Shown here: in pieces, positions 8,730-17,222 of the stretch
How positions within the stretch are numbered: position 1 is the stretch's first letter
How the letters are laid out: each line of letters starts with the position of its first letter
Assembly (NCBI RefSeq): GCF_006547045.1
Contig: NZ_CP041242.1
Coordinates: 2,180,001 to 2,244,000 of the forward strand
Reading direction: 5' to 3'
Source: Lysobacter alkalisoli
GTDB taxonomy: Bacteria; Pseudomonadota; Gammaproteobacteria; Xanthomonadales; Xanthomonadaceae
Length of the DNA: 64,000 nt
The notes under the pieces: generated by a model
What the model was told of the DNA's origin: nothing
Database searches by the model: none
Seen by the model: only the letters and a program-made list of their open reading frames with translations
Program-made: the position numbers and the translations under genes

Positions 8730-9556
8730 ATGACCGTCCACGAACCCATGCCCCCCTTCGGCGATCAACTGCGCGAATGGCGCCATCGCCGCCGGCTGTC
8801 GCAGGAAGACCTGGCCGGCCTGGCCGAGATCTCGTCGCGGCACCTGAGCTTCCTCGAAACCGGCCGCTCCGCCCCAGTCGCGCCATGTTGCTGCGGCTGT
8901 CGGACCGGCTCGACGTTCCCCTGCGCGAGCGCAACCGCATGTTCACCGCGGCCGGTTACGCGCCGGTCTACGGGGAGCGCCCGCTGGACGATGCCGGCCT
9001 GGACGCGGCACGACGCACCATCGAACTGGTGCTGCGCGGCCATGAACCTTTTCCCGCTCTGGCCGTCGACCGCCACTGGCGCATGCATGCGGCCAATCGC
9101 GCGGTGGCGCCGTTCCTGCGCGGCGTGGCGCCAGAATTGCTGGAACCGCCAATCAACGTGCTGCGCCTGAGCCTGCACCCGGAAGGGGTGGCGCCGCGCG
9201 TGGTCAACCTCGGCCAGTGGCGCGCGCACCTGCTGCACCGCCTGCGCCAGCAGGTCGAAAGCACCGGCGACGGCACGCTGGAAGAGCTTCTGCAGGAACT
9301 GCAGGGCTACCCCGGGCCGGAACTGGAGGAGGAACTGGAACCGGACGCGATCGCCGTGCCGATGCGGCTACGCAGCGAGTTCGGCGAACTGTCCTTCCTC
9401 AGCACCACCACCGTGTTCGGCACCCCGGTCGAAGTGACCCTGTCGGAACTGGCGATCGAGTCCTTCTTCCCGGCCGATCCGCGCACCGCCAAGGTGATGC
9501 GGACCATGTCCCTGGTCGGGCGCATGCTGCGTTTCAAGCTGCCACGACTGAAATAA
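8730..9556 (+). pseudogene. XRE-family regulator with MmyB-like ligand domain, one-base frameshift
   Basis: Frame 1 (ATG 8730) encodes a helix-turn-helix: FGDQLREWRHRRRLSQEDLA, EISSRHLSFLETGRSAP. It then leaves homology. The continuation is in the +2 frame from about 8874: SRAMLLRLSDRLDVPLRERN, then a C-terminal domain (AGYAPVYGERPLDDAGLDAA through SLVGRMLRFKLPRLK) typical of MmyB-type XRE regulators. Restoring one C in the run at 8873-8876 (GCCCCAG to GCCCCCAG) yields a normal protein of about 275 residues. The gene is therefore either broken or contains a sequencing error. It is divergent from the membrane protein at 8616 with a palindrome between. The coding quality on both sides of the break is good, which argues for a recent event or an artefact. 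Confidence 0.85.
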
Positions 9557-9636
9557 GCTTGCCGGGATAAGCCTGCCGAGATAAGCCCGCTGAAACGGGC
9601 CTGCTGAAACAAGCCCGCCGAATCGAGCGAGGCTGA
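9553..9636. repeat. Degenerate 14-bp tandem repeat (5-6 units)
   Basis: Units ATAAGCTTGCCGGG, ATAAGCCTGCCGAG, ATAAGCCCGCTGAA, ACGGGCCTGCTGAA and ACAAGCCCGCCGAA follow one another from 9553, with a sixth decayed unit to 9636. The array begins on the stop codon of the regulator and lies in a non-coding gap before the convergent redoxin gene. The rest of the gap to 9766 shows nothing else. Confidence 0.75.
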
Positions 9637-9766
9637 AGTATCGCGGCATAAGCAGACCAATCCGCCATCGGCAGGTTCCATGCCCCTGCCGATGCGCAAC
9701 CGCCACAACCGGCGCAGCCCGTCCGGGCGGCGCCGCATGGCGACATGCCAGCCCCTCTTCAGGGCA

Positions 9767-10384
9767 TCAGTATTTCACGGTGCAGCCATAGGGCTGGGTC
9801 GCCGGGATGGAAACCTGCTTGCCGCTCATGGCCTCGTCCAGCGCCGCGGTCACGTAATTGGTCGCCCCCGCGATCGTGGCCGGATTGGCTGAGTTGTTAC
9901 TGTCGATTGCGCCGGCATAAACCACCGTGCCCTGCGGATCGATGATGTACATATGCGGTGTGGTCTTGGCCCCATAGGCCTTGCCCACCGTGCCGCTGGC
10001 GTCGAGCAGGAACGGTGCGCTGGCGGCCAGCTTGTATTCTCTGGCCACGTCGAGTGCCGCAGCCGGGGCCAAATGACCTTGCTTGCCTTCGGCCGAGGAG
10101 ATCACCGTCAACCATTCGACGCCTTTCGCGGTCGCTGCCGCCTGGGTTGCCTGCATGTTGTCCGAACCGAGATAGTGCTTCTTCACGTACGGGCAATCCT
10201 TGTTGAACCACTCCAGCACCACCCACTTGCCGGTGTAGTCGGACAAGCGGTGGGTCTTGCCGCTCGCGTCGACAAGGCTGAAGGCTGGTGCCGGCTGGCC
10301 CGGCACGGCATCGGCGAAGGCGACGGCCGGCACCGCCACCATGACGGCAAGCAGCAGGCCGGGGATCGATTTGCGGAAGTTCAT
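9767..10384 (-). CDS. Periplasmic redoxin / thioredoxin-like protein
   Basis: 205 residues with a signal peptide (ending AVAFADAVPG) and an AhpC/TSA-redoxin fold: PAPAFSLVDASGKTHRLSDY, KWVVLEWFNKDCPYVKKHYL, then a cis-Pro region TTPHMYIIDPQGTVVYAG. Only one Cys stands in the active-site position (DCPYV, not CxxC). It would therefore act as a single-Cys peroxidase-like protein or a thiol partner rather than a classical oxidoreductase. A second Cys is near the C-terminus (YGCTVKY). Its ATG overlaps the stop of the DsbD-like gene (ATGA), which implies coupled translation and a partnership in periplasmic thiol reduction. AGGAGA lies 6 bases upstream. Confidence 0.88.
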   Translation of the reverse strand: MNFRKSIPGLLLAVMVAVPAVAFADAVPGQPAPAFSLVDASGKTHRLSDYTGKWVVLEWFNKDCPYVKKHYLGSDNMQATQAAATAKGVEWLTVISSAEGKQGHLAPAAALDVAREYKLAASAPFLLDASGTVGKAYGAKTTPHMYIIDPQGTVVYAGAIDSNNSANPATIAGATNYVTAALDEAMSGKQVSIPATQPYGCTVKY

Positions 10385-12420
10385 GAGCTGTCTCCTGTGG
10401 AATCGGCAGGGAAAAGATCGCGGATATCGCCGCGACCGAGAATCTGGGGCAGCACCCGCTCGGCGCCACCGTTGGCCGGATAGAACACGTACACCGGCAC
10501 CGAGTTGCGGCCCAGTTCGGCCAGTGCAGCGGTAATCGCCGGGTCGTAGCGGGTCCAGTCGGCACGAACGCGCAGAACGTCGTGGTCGTCGAACAGTCGC
10601 AGGGTTTCTTCCGTATCCAGCACCACCGCCTTGTTCACCTGGCAGGTGATGCACCAGGCCGCCGTGTAGTCGATGAACACCGCCTGCCCAACGGCACGCG
10701 CCGCATCGATGCGGGCCCTGTCGTAAGCCTGCCAAGCGGACGCAGTGGCGACCGCTGTCGCCGGCGCCGACAGGCGGTCGGCATCGCGCACAGCGAACCC
10801 GAGCGTGGCCACCGCAAGCACCACGGCCGTCCAGCGCAGGCCACGACGCCGACTGCGCAACAACCACAGCGCGAACGACAGCGACAGCAGTGCGATGCCA
10901 CCGAGCAACCAGCGGCCCTCGCCGCCGAGCCGGCCCAGCACCCACAGCAGCCACAGCACCGTGGCCAACAGCGGGAAAGCCAGCAGCTGGCGCAGGGTAT
11001 CCATCCACGGCCCGGGTTTCGGCAGTCGTTCGACCAGTGCCGGGGTCGCCGCCAACAGCAGGAACGGTGCCGCCAGGCCCGCACCGAGGCCGAGGAAGAT
11101 CGCCATCGCCTGCTGCGCCGGCAAGGTGGCCGAGGCTCCGAGCGCCGCCCCCATGAACGGCCCGGTGCACGGCGCAGCCACAAACACCGCCAGTACGCCG
11201 GTCGCGAACGACCCGCCCCCGCCTTTGCCCGCCAGCCGGGTCAGGCCGTGGCCGAGCTCGAACACGCCCAGGAACGCCAGCGCCATCGTCCAGAACAACA
11301 GCACCAGCAACAGCACCACCACCGGCGACTGCAACTGGAAGCCCCAGCCCACCGCCGCCCCTCCGGCGCGCAAAGCCAGGAACACTCCGCCCAAGGCAGC
11401 GAAGGTGGCCAGCACGCCGGCGGTATACAGCAGTCCTTCGCGCAGGCGCGATTGCAATCCCGTCCCACCGGGCATCCCGATCAGGCTGAACAGCTTGATC
11501 GCCAGCACCGGGAACACACAGGGCATCAGGTTAAGGATCACTCCGCCGGCAAAGGCCAACGCCAGCAGCCATCCGAGCGCGACCGCCCCCTGCGCGCCTC
11601 CGTCCGGCACTGCGGCCACGGCCCCGGATAACGTTGCGATGCCATCGAAGTCCCAGCTTTCATCGCCCTCGACCAGCACGAAACCCAGCGCATCCGGCGC
11701 CTGCATGCCCGCCTGGGTCGCAAAACGGAACCGCCAACCGTCCCCGCTGCGTTCGACCCGTGGCTCTGCCGGCGACACAAAGGCCCCGTCCTTCGGGTAC
11801 AGCTGCGGCGGCGCCTGCCCCGATCCGCTCGCATCCAGCGAGAGGCTGCCTTCATCGACATGCGCCGCGCCGAGCGTCCAGCCGGAGCCGGCCCCGGGCT
11901 TCGGCACCCGTGCGGCGGCGGCGTCGCGCCGCTGCAGCGTCTCCGGCCGCCATTGCCCGCTCTCTCCGAGTGGGCGGTTCAAGCTCATCGTGGCGAAACC
12001 CGGGATGCATTCCTCCTCGCACACTAGCCATTCCAGGTCGACGCTCAGTTCGACCTGCTGCGCACCCTGCGCCGGCGTGACCTCGAACAGGTAGGCCACG
12101 CTCCCTTCATAGCCGAGGTTGGTCAGGTGCGCGACCGGCAACCGTGTCGGTGCCGGCCACTGTGGCGGCCCGACGGTCGCGTTTCCGGAGAAATCGAACC
12201 GCGGCTCGGCCCCCGAATCGCCGGGATTGAGCCAGTACACATGCCAGTGCGGATCGACCTCGAAATGCAGCCCGATCGTCTCCGGCTGCGGGCCGAAACG
12301 CTCCGGTACCAGCCAGGTCACCTTCACGTGGTCGCCTTCGGCCTGTTCCTGCGCCGCCAGCGGCAGCGGCAACAGGCAGAACAACAACAGCAGGGCTCTG
12401 GCGGACGTCGCGAAAGTCAC
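10381..12420 (-). CDS. DsbD-family thiol:disulfide interchange protein (ScsB-like)
   Basis: A 679-residue protein with a signal peptide (ALLLLFCLLPLPLAAQ). An N-terminal periplasmic domain contains LEWLVCEEECIPG. Seven to eight membrane helices form the DsbD core (GGVILNLMPCVFPVLAIKL, FVAAPCTGPFMGAALG), giving the two transmembrane Cys of the family. The C-terminal thioredoxin domain has FIDYTAAWCITCQVNK. It would carry electrons from cytoplasmic thioredoxin across the inner membrane to periplasmic substrates, probably including the overlapping redoxin. The frame starts at GTG 12420 with only a weak ribosome site; there is no better in-frame start before the signal peptide. Confidence 0.92.
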   Translation of the reverse strand: MTFATSARALLLLFCLLPLPLAAQEQAEGDHVKVTWLVPERFGPQPETIGLHFEVDPHWHVYWLNPGDSGAEPRFDFSGNATVGPPQWPAPTRLPVAHLTNLGYEGSVAYLFEVTPAQGAQQVELSVDLEWLVCEEECIPGFATMSLNRPLGESGQWRPETLQRRDAAAARVPKPGAGSGWTLGAAHVDEGSLSLDASGSGQAPPQLYPKDGAFVSPAEPRVERSGDGWRFRFATQAGMQAPDALGFVLVEGDESWDFDGIATLSGAVAAVPDGGAQGAVALGWLLALAFAGGVILNLMPCVFPVLAIKLFSLIGMPGGTGLQSRLREGLLYTAGVLATFAALGGVFLALRAGGAAVGWGFQLQSPVVVLLLVLLFWTMALAFLGVFELGHGLTRLAGKGGGGSFATGVLAVFVAAPCTGPFMGAALGASATLPAQQAMAIFLGLGAGLAAPFLLLAATPALVERLPKPGPWMDTLRQLLAFPLLATVLWLLWVLGRLGGEGRWLLGGIALLSLSFALWLLRSRRRGLRWTAVVLAVATLGFAVRDADRLSAPATAVATASAWQAYDRARIDAARAVGQAVFIDYTAAWCITCQVNKAVVLDTEETLRLFDDHDVLRVRADWTRYDPAITAALAELGRNSVPVYVFYPANGGAERVLPQILGRGDIRDLFPADSTGDSS

Positions 12421-12559
12421 ACGGGCACCGTATGGGGCGGACTATTCCGAGTCTAACGTTCGAGCACGCGGTCAGGTTGACAGGCGCGATCGGATCACGG
12501 CTCCGGCCAAAAAACCGACGATGTCGCGGATGACGACCGCGCTCGGGGGGCGGAACCGT

Positions 12560-13480
12560 TCAATGCGCCAGCGCGTACCCGATCGCTGCACGCACCGCGG
12601 CCACCTGGGCGTCGTTGCATTGCGCGGGCGTCGCGCGCGGGCTGTCCGGATAGACCTCGGTGGTCGTGGTGTAGCGGGCGCCGGTGATGCCGGCACACAG
12701 GCCAAGCGACTTCAACGGGTATCGGATGACGCCGGGGGCGACCACGGGCGAGCCGATGATCTCGCCCCTGGCATCGGCCGGAGCGATGTGGGTGACCTGC
12801 TCGACCGCCGCGATGATCGCCTGCTGGAATTCCGGCTGCGGGTTCTCGCTGTCGTCGACCAGGTAGAAGCCGTCCGGGATCTCGCCCGGTTCGAACGGCT
12901 TGCCGTCACGCGCGGCCAGCGCCGGGCGGAACTCGGTCTCGTCGCTGTCGGTGGTCTCGTGCAAGTCGATATGCAGCACGAAACGGCCGAGCAGCGGCGC
13001 GACCAGACCCAGCAACGCCGCCGACTCCCCGGCAGGGCTGTTTCCGCGGAACGACCGGTTCGGATCGATTGCACCCGGATTCCAGCGAAGGATGCGCTCG
13101 TATGCCCATGGACTGACGCATGGTGCGACCAGAAGATTGGCCCGGCCGTCGTAGTCCGCACCATGCTGTTCGACGAACTGCAGCGCCCCATGGACGCCGC
13201 TGGTCTCGTAGCCATGCACGCCGCCGGTGACCAACGCCATCGGCAGGTCGTCGCGCCAGTCGGGATTGCGAATGGCGCATAGCGGATACATCCCGTCAGC
13301 GTAGTCGAGTCGACCGTACTCCTCCACGTCGAAGCGTCCGCGAAGGCGCTCGATGCGGGCAAGCACCTCGTCCGCGTAGCTGCGATGACGCACCTGCCGC
13401 GACAACCATTCCTGCTTCTCGGTTTGGCCCCAGGGTACGCCGGAAGTGCCGATCGGGTAGAAGGCGGTGGTGCTGGTCAT
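12560..13480 (-). CDS. M14-family metallocarboxypeptidase / deacylase
   Basis: A 306-residue protein without a signal peptide. Zinc ligands of the M14 fold are visible as HGYE (in GGVHGYETSGV, near residue 100) and the His of LHIDLHETTD. The substrate-binding Arg lies in DPNRSF. The C-terminal region holds TTTEVYPDSP. The family ranges from carboxypeptidases to succinylglutamate desuccinylase-type deacylases; the HETTDSDETEF segment and the length fit the cytoplasmic M14 metallocarboxypeptidases. ATG 13480 has GGAG 9 bases upstream. The M35-like gene ends 59 bases before its start on the same strand, so the two may share a transcript. Confidence 0.88.
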   Translation of the reverse strand: MTSTTAFYPIGTSGVPWGQTEKQEWLSRQVRHRSYADEVLARIERLRGRFDVEEYGRLDYADGMYPLCAIRNPDWRDDLPMALVTGGVHGYETSGVHGALQFVEQHGADYDGRANLLVAPCVSPWAYERILRWNPGAIDPNRSFRGNSPAGESAALLGLVAPLLGRFVLHIDLHETTDSDETEFRPALAARDGKPFEPGEIPDGFYLVDDSENPQPEFQQAIIAAVEQVTHIAPADARGEIIGSPVVAPGVIRYPLKSLGLCAGITGARYTTTTEVYPDSPRATPAQCNDAQVAAVRAAIGYALAH

Positions 13481-13539
13481 CGCGTGTGCTCCGGGCGGTC
13501 TGATGGCGAGCCGGGCACTCTAGCATCGGGCGCCATCCG

Positions 13540-14271
13540 CTAGATATCGAACGGAAAGAACCCCCAGCAATCAGCGGTGTCGCGTGCCGTCGGCGCGCCG
13601 TGGGCAGCACAGATCTGGCGCGCCTGGACGATGGTGTCCGCATAGGCGGCATCGTTGGTGTCGGCCAGCGCGTGCGACATCTCGTGCAGGATCGTTTCCT
13701 GTTTGAGTTCGTCATCGGCGTTCCGGAACCGTACATTGAGCTGGATCTTGAACGCCAGATCCCGGGCGGGCGAGACCGTGAGCGGGACGCCGTTGTGCAT
13801 GAACACGTAGCTCTGCGTGCCCCGGTTGATGTTGTTGCGCACGTCGGCCCAGGTCGCCTGGAAGCTGTTCGGATTCGCCGGGTCGACCTCGCCGTCGGGG
13901 CCCGGAAACACTACCGGCGGCCCGGCCGCCGCGTACTCGCCGGCATCGTGCTCGTCCCAATCCGCGTACTCGACGTAGACCGTCCAGGTATTGAGCGCCG
14001 TCGCCATGGCCGCGTACACGGTCTGCAGCGTGTCCACGAAGGTGGTGTCGCCCTGGCTCATCGCGGGCACCGGGCCGGGCCCGAACTGCACTCCGAAATA
14101 CGTGGTGAGCGCCGTGCGTACGATGGCGGAATCGGCACTGGTCGGGTCCAGGAGCGTGTTGCGGTTGCGCGGCTGCAGCCATCCCGCCGCCGAACGTGCC
14201 AGGCCGATGGCATCGATGAAGTAGGTGTCCAGGCTCTCGATCTGCGCCTGCCCACGATAGATTCGCGTCAT
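13540..14271 (-). CDS. M35-like (aspzincin) metalloendopeptidase-domain protein
   Basis: 243 residues. The C-terminal half has HEMSHALADTNDAAYAD: an HExxH zinc motif followed by the DTNDxxYA element that resembles the GTxDxxYG aspzincin signature of M35 / lysine-specific metalloendopeptidases. The N-terminal half (IYRGQAQIESLDTYFIDAIG) is not recognised. No signal peptide is visible, which is unusual for M35. Such domains elsewhere are parts of delivered toxins, so export by a specialised system is possible; this is inference. ATG 14271 is chosen because GGAGA lies 8 bases upstream; the frame is open to 14343 with further Met codons. Confidence 0.75.
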   Translation of the reverse strand: MTRIYRGQAQIESLDTYFIDAIGLARSAAGWLQPRNRNTLLDPTSADSAIVRTALTTYFGVQFGPGPVPAMSQGDTTFVDTLQTVYAAMATALNTWTVYVEYADWDEHDAGEYAAAGPPVVFPGPDGEVDPANPNSFQATWADVRNNINRGTQSYVFMHNGVPLTVSPARDLAFKIQLNVRFRNADDELKQETILHEMSHALADTNDAAYADTIVQARQICAAHGAPTARDTADCWGFFPFDI

Positions 14272-14488
14272 CTCCGGTTCTCCCGTTCGGGCGACATTGC
14301 CCGTCGGTGTTGAGAACGTCATGTGGCGCAGGCTGTGAACCACCCCGGGAAATGGCCTACGAGACCATTGTCCGGCCGGTTATCGACAACGGCTGAAGGC
14401 TGGGGCGCTCACCCGAGGCATCCAAGAGCACGCTCGAGGCGTGCACCCTGGACACCTCGACCGGCTGAACAGGCGGCCGGTCGCTTTC

Positions 14489-14812
14489 TCAGTCCGGCGC
14501 CAGCTCGAGCGGGATCGTCCGCTCGTTCCGCTGTCGGTAGGCTTCGCGTTCTTCGCGGCAGTAGGCGCTGCCCATCGCGAACTTGCGACAGATCGCCGGG
14601 CGCTGCGAGTAGATGCTGCAACACATGCGATCGCGGTCCACGGCCACGCACCAGCCATCCTCGCTGCGCGCCATCACATCCGGACCGCTCTCGCTGTGTT
14701 CGACCATGTGCGGGGGCACGTCGTCACCCGGCATCAGCACTACGGTCAGACGGCAGCAGACCGCATCGCAGCGACTGCAAGATACCGCCGGCTTGCGCGA
14801 TGACACGGTCAT
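14489..14812 (-). CDS. YkgJ-family cysteine-cluster protein
   Basis: 107 residues with the Cys pattern of the YkgJ / zinc- or iron-chelating family: CSRCDAVCCRLTVVL, then WCVAVDRDRMCCSIYSQRPA and ICRKF. The cluster probably binds a metal or Fe-S centre; function is unknown. Its ATG overlaps the stop of the upstream methyltransferase (ATGA), so it is translationally coupled. The gap 14272-14488 between this gene and the M35-like start shows nothing recognisable. Confidence 0.88.
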   Translation of the reverse strand: MTVSSRKPAVSCSRCDAVCCRLTVVLMPGDDVPPHMVEHSESGPDVMARSEDGWCVAVDRDRMCCSIYSQRPAICRKFAMGSAYCREEREAYRQRNERTIPLELAPD

Positions 14813-15480
14813 GACGCAGTCACGGCGGCGGGGCGCCGGCAGTACAACAGGCGCCCGGGAAAAGGCTTCGTCTCGGCTTCGTCGAAGCGCATGCGCTCCT
14901 CACTGCATTCATAACCTTGGGCACGGATGGCACGAACGAAACGCGAACTCTGGCCGCGGCCGGGATCGACGATCACCAGTTCGGCAGCGGGATGGGCATG
15001 ACGCAGCATCAGCGCGGAAAGCAGCGCGGCATGGCCGCGCTCGTAGAGAATGTCGCTGCCGATGATCAGATCGAAGTGTCCCAGCGTCGCGTCCGGAGTT
15101 GCCCACGGCAGGTCGTGGAAGGCAATCGCGGGCAAGCCATTGAGCGCGGCGTTGTATTCCAGGAAGGAGGACGCCAGCGGATGGTAGTCGCTGGCGGTGA
15201 TGTCCGCGCCACGCCGCTGCAGCACCAGACTCGACAGCGCCAGCCCGCAGCCCAGTTCGAGGATCCGCTTGCCGGCGATGTCGAAGCTGCTCATGGCTTC
15301 GGCCAGCACGCAGCCGGCCGGCCACGGCTGGCCGAACAGGCTCCACTGAGCCGAGGAAATGCCGGCGCGATCGGCAGCACCCTCGCGATCGATGAATTGC
15401 TGGCGATCGCTCAATGCACGCAGTCGGTATTCCTCCCCGCCGATATGCAGGGTGAGATTGCGGGTGGTGTAACCCGGCAT
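14809..15480 (-). CDS. Class I SAM methyltransferase (lysine-methyltransferase-like, Methyltransf_16)
   Basis: 223 residues. The SAM-binding core is KRILELGCGLALSSLVLQRR (motif I) and ITASDYHPLA, followed by HFDLIIGSDILYERGHAAL, which matches METTL/Methyltransf_16 protein methyltransferases. The N-terminus MPGYTTRNLTLHIGGEEYRL sets ATG 15480 as start, with GGAG 6 bases upstream; the longer frame to 15582 reads like non-coding sequence. It overlaps YkgJ by 4 bases, which suggests a functional pair. The target protein is unknown. Confidence 0.85.
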   Translation of the reverse strand: MPGYTTRNLTLHIGGEEYRLRALSDRQQFIDREGAADRAGISSAQWSLFGQPWPAGCVLAEAMSSFDIAGKRILELGCGLALSSLVLQRRGADITASDYHPLASSFLEYNAALNGLPAIAFHDLPWATPDATLGHFDLIIGSDILYERGHAALLSALMLRHAHPAAELVIVDPGRGQSSRFVRAIRAQGYECSEERMRFDEAETKPFPGRLLYCRRPAAVTAS

Positions 15481-15684
15481 GGGCGCTCCGGAAGGGGCAC
15501 TGTTCCGCACAGGGCGAAACAAGGGCATGAAAAGGAGCGAAGCGGGCGACTGGACGGCGGTCGGACGGGACGCGAGATGCAACGACTACAGGTACATCCT
15601 ACTCCTTCCGACGCCGCCACCGAGGCCCGGCCCGCCGCGGGCGCGCAAAAGGCGCATACTCGGGTGCCACGCGGAGCCGAGCAC

Positions 15685-15954
15685 ATGAGTCACCAGACAG
15701 CGATGTTCAGGTTCACCCTTGGCAGCGACCAGAGCATAGGTCCGTCCGACCTGAAACGGCTGTGGTCGCGTGCCTGCGGGACCCCCAACGTCAGCGTTGG
15801 CCGCAGTCAGGGCCTGTATCCGGCCGACAGGCCCACCTACTCCCTGTATGCGCCGCAGCACCTGGAGAACCTGCCAGAGGTCGAACAGCGGCTGCGGCGG
15901 ATGCTGGAAGAGAGCAACCTGCGCGCGTCGCTGATTCCGGCCTACCACAAGTAG
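15685..15954 (+). CDS. Conserved small protein of unknown function
   Basis: 89 residues (MSHQTAMFRFTLGSDQSI to LRASLIPAYHK). No signal peptide, membrane helix or known motif is visible. The composition is balanced and the ATG has GGAG 8 bases upstream. It precedes the DUF1428 gene by 111 bases on the same strand and is divergent from the methyltransferase at 15480. I do not recognise the family. Confidence 0.65.
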   Translation: MSHQTAMFRFTLGSDQSIGPSDLKRLWSRACGTPNVSVGRSQGLYPADRPTYSLYAPQHLENLPEVEQRLRRMLEESNLRASLIPAYHK

Positions 15955-16065
15955 GTCGCTTCGTTCGGCGCAATCGCGCCGTGTCGGGATGTCGATCTCG
16001 GCCCTTCACACTCGTCGAGGACCGGAAGGCGCACATTTCGTGTCAGCCCCGACCTGGAGATTGCC

Positions 16066-16431
16066 ATGTCCTATGTCGACGGATTCATTCTTGCAGTGCC
16101 CACCGCCAACAAGGCCAAGTTCATCGAACATGCCCGCACCGGCGACTCGATCTTCATCGAATACGGCGCGCTGCGCGTCCTGGAATGCTGGGGCGACGAC
16201 GTCCCCCACGGCGAGCACACCGACTTCTTCGGCGCGGTCAAGGCCAAGGACGACGAGACCGTCGTGTTTTCGTGGATCGAGTGGCCGGACAAGGCCACCC
16301 GCGACGCCGGCATGAAAAAGATGATGGAAGGCAACGACCCGCGCATGGACCCGGAGAAGAACCCCTGGCCGTTCGATGGCAAGCGCCTGATCTACGGCGG
16401 GTTCGTGCCGGTGATGGAGCTGAAGAAGTAA
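16066..16431 (+). CDS. DUF1428 protein (YbaA-like)
   Basis: 121 residues matching DUF1428 throughout: MSYVDGFILAVPTANKAKF, RVLECWGDDVPHGEHTDFFG, VVFSWIEWPDKATRDAGMKK and a C-terminal KRLIYGGFVPVMEL. The fold is a dimeric alpha/beta barrel related to ABM domains; the biochemical role is unknown. GGAG lies 8 bases before the ATG. A hairpin between convergent genes follows the stop. Confidence 0.92.
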   Translation: MSYVDGFILAVPTANKAKFIEHARTGDSIFIEYGALRVLECWGDDVPHGEHTDFFGAVKAKDDETVVFSWIEWPDKATRDAGMKKMMEGNDPRMDPEKNPWPFDGKRLIYGGFVPVMELKK

Positions 16432-16446
16432 GCCCCGGCAGTCCAG

Positions 16447-16483
16447 TCCTACCGGCCGTCGTGCGCGACACCGGCCGGTAGGA
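16447..16483. terminator. Bidirectional hairpin between convergent genes
   Basis: A perfect 11-bp stem (TCCTACCGGCC / GGCCGGTAGGA) with a 15-base loop lies between the DUF1428 stop (16431) and the DUF998 stop (16505). No T-tract is present, so intrinsic termination is not certain. Confidence 0.55.
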
Positions 16484-16504
16484 TCGTCCGGCGGTTTCCT
16501 CGCC

Positions 16505-17164
16505 CTACGGAACCTCCAGCCGACTCTTCCCGGCCTGCACGTGTATCGGGCCGGCCGCGCCTGCCCGCAACCAGTTCGCCGCCATTCCCAACCACAGCAG
16601 GATGGCCGCGATCTCGGCCTTCTGGAGCAACCCGCGCGGCGCATCGCGCCACAAGGCAAGCACCCACACCCCCGCGAACGCGATCGCCGCCAATCCGAAC
16701 GCCACCGCGAAACGGTGACGCCAACGAACATCGCCGCGCAAGCGCCACGCCTGCAGCAGCATCGCCACGGTCACGCACAGGAACGCCGCCTGTGCCGCAA
16801 GGCCATGCACCAGCGATTCGAGCGTGATCGGGTCTCCACGGCGGCCAGTCTCCGCCACTGCCGTGACCGCAAGCGCCACGCCGGCGCATACGAACAACAA
16901 CAACGGCGCGGCACTTCGCGCGCCCGGCTGCAGCGCCCGGTACCAGCCGCAACCGAGCAGCACCATGGCCGCCGCCAGCGCAAAGTACGCACCCTGCACC
17001 CACAGGCCATGCGGGTCGAGCAGGTAGAAACTCAGCGGTGTGTGCAGCCAGTCGAGGTCGGTCCGAACGAACTGCGCTGCCAGAACGACCAGGGCGAACA
17101 CGAGCACGCCGGCCAATGCAGCTCTGCCGAGGTGACGCGACAGTGCGGGAGTGGTTTCTGTCAT
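16505..17164 (-). CDS. DUF998-family integral membrane protein
   Basis: 219 residues with six predicted transmembrane helices. The DUF998-like pattern includes PLSFYLLDPHGLWVQGAYFA after helix 1, then RSAAPLLLFVCAGVALAV, ESLVHGLAAQAAFLCVTVAM and WRHRFAVAFGLAAIAFAG. Function is unknown. ATG 17164 (MTETTPALSRHLG) fits the first helix; no strong ribosome site is visible, and the longer frame to 17254 appears non-coding. Confidence 0.78.
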   Translation of the reverse strand: MTETTPALSRHLGRAALAGVLVFALVVLAAQFVRTDLDWLHTPLSFYLLDPHGLWVQGAYFALAAAMVLLGCGWYRALQPGARSAAPLLLFVCAGVALAVTAVAETGRRGDPITLESLVHGLAAQAAFLCVTVAMLLQAWRLRGDVRWRHRFAVAFGLAAIAFAGVWVLALWRDAPRGLLQKAEIAAILLWLGMAANWLRAGAAGPIHVQAGKSRLEVP

Positions 17165-17222
17165 GACAGGAGTATCGCCTGCAATCCTGGTCCAATGCAC
17201 CACCGAAGCGGATACTTCCCGC

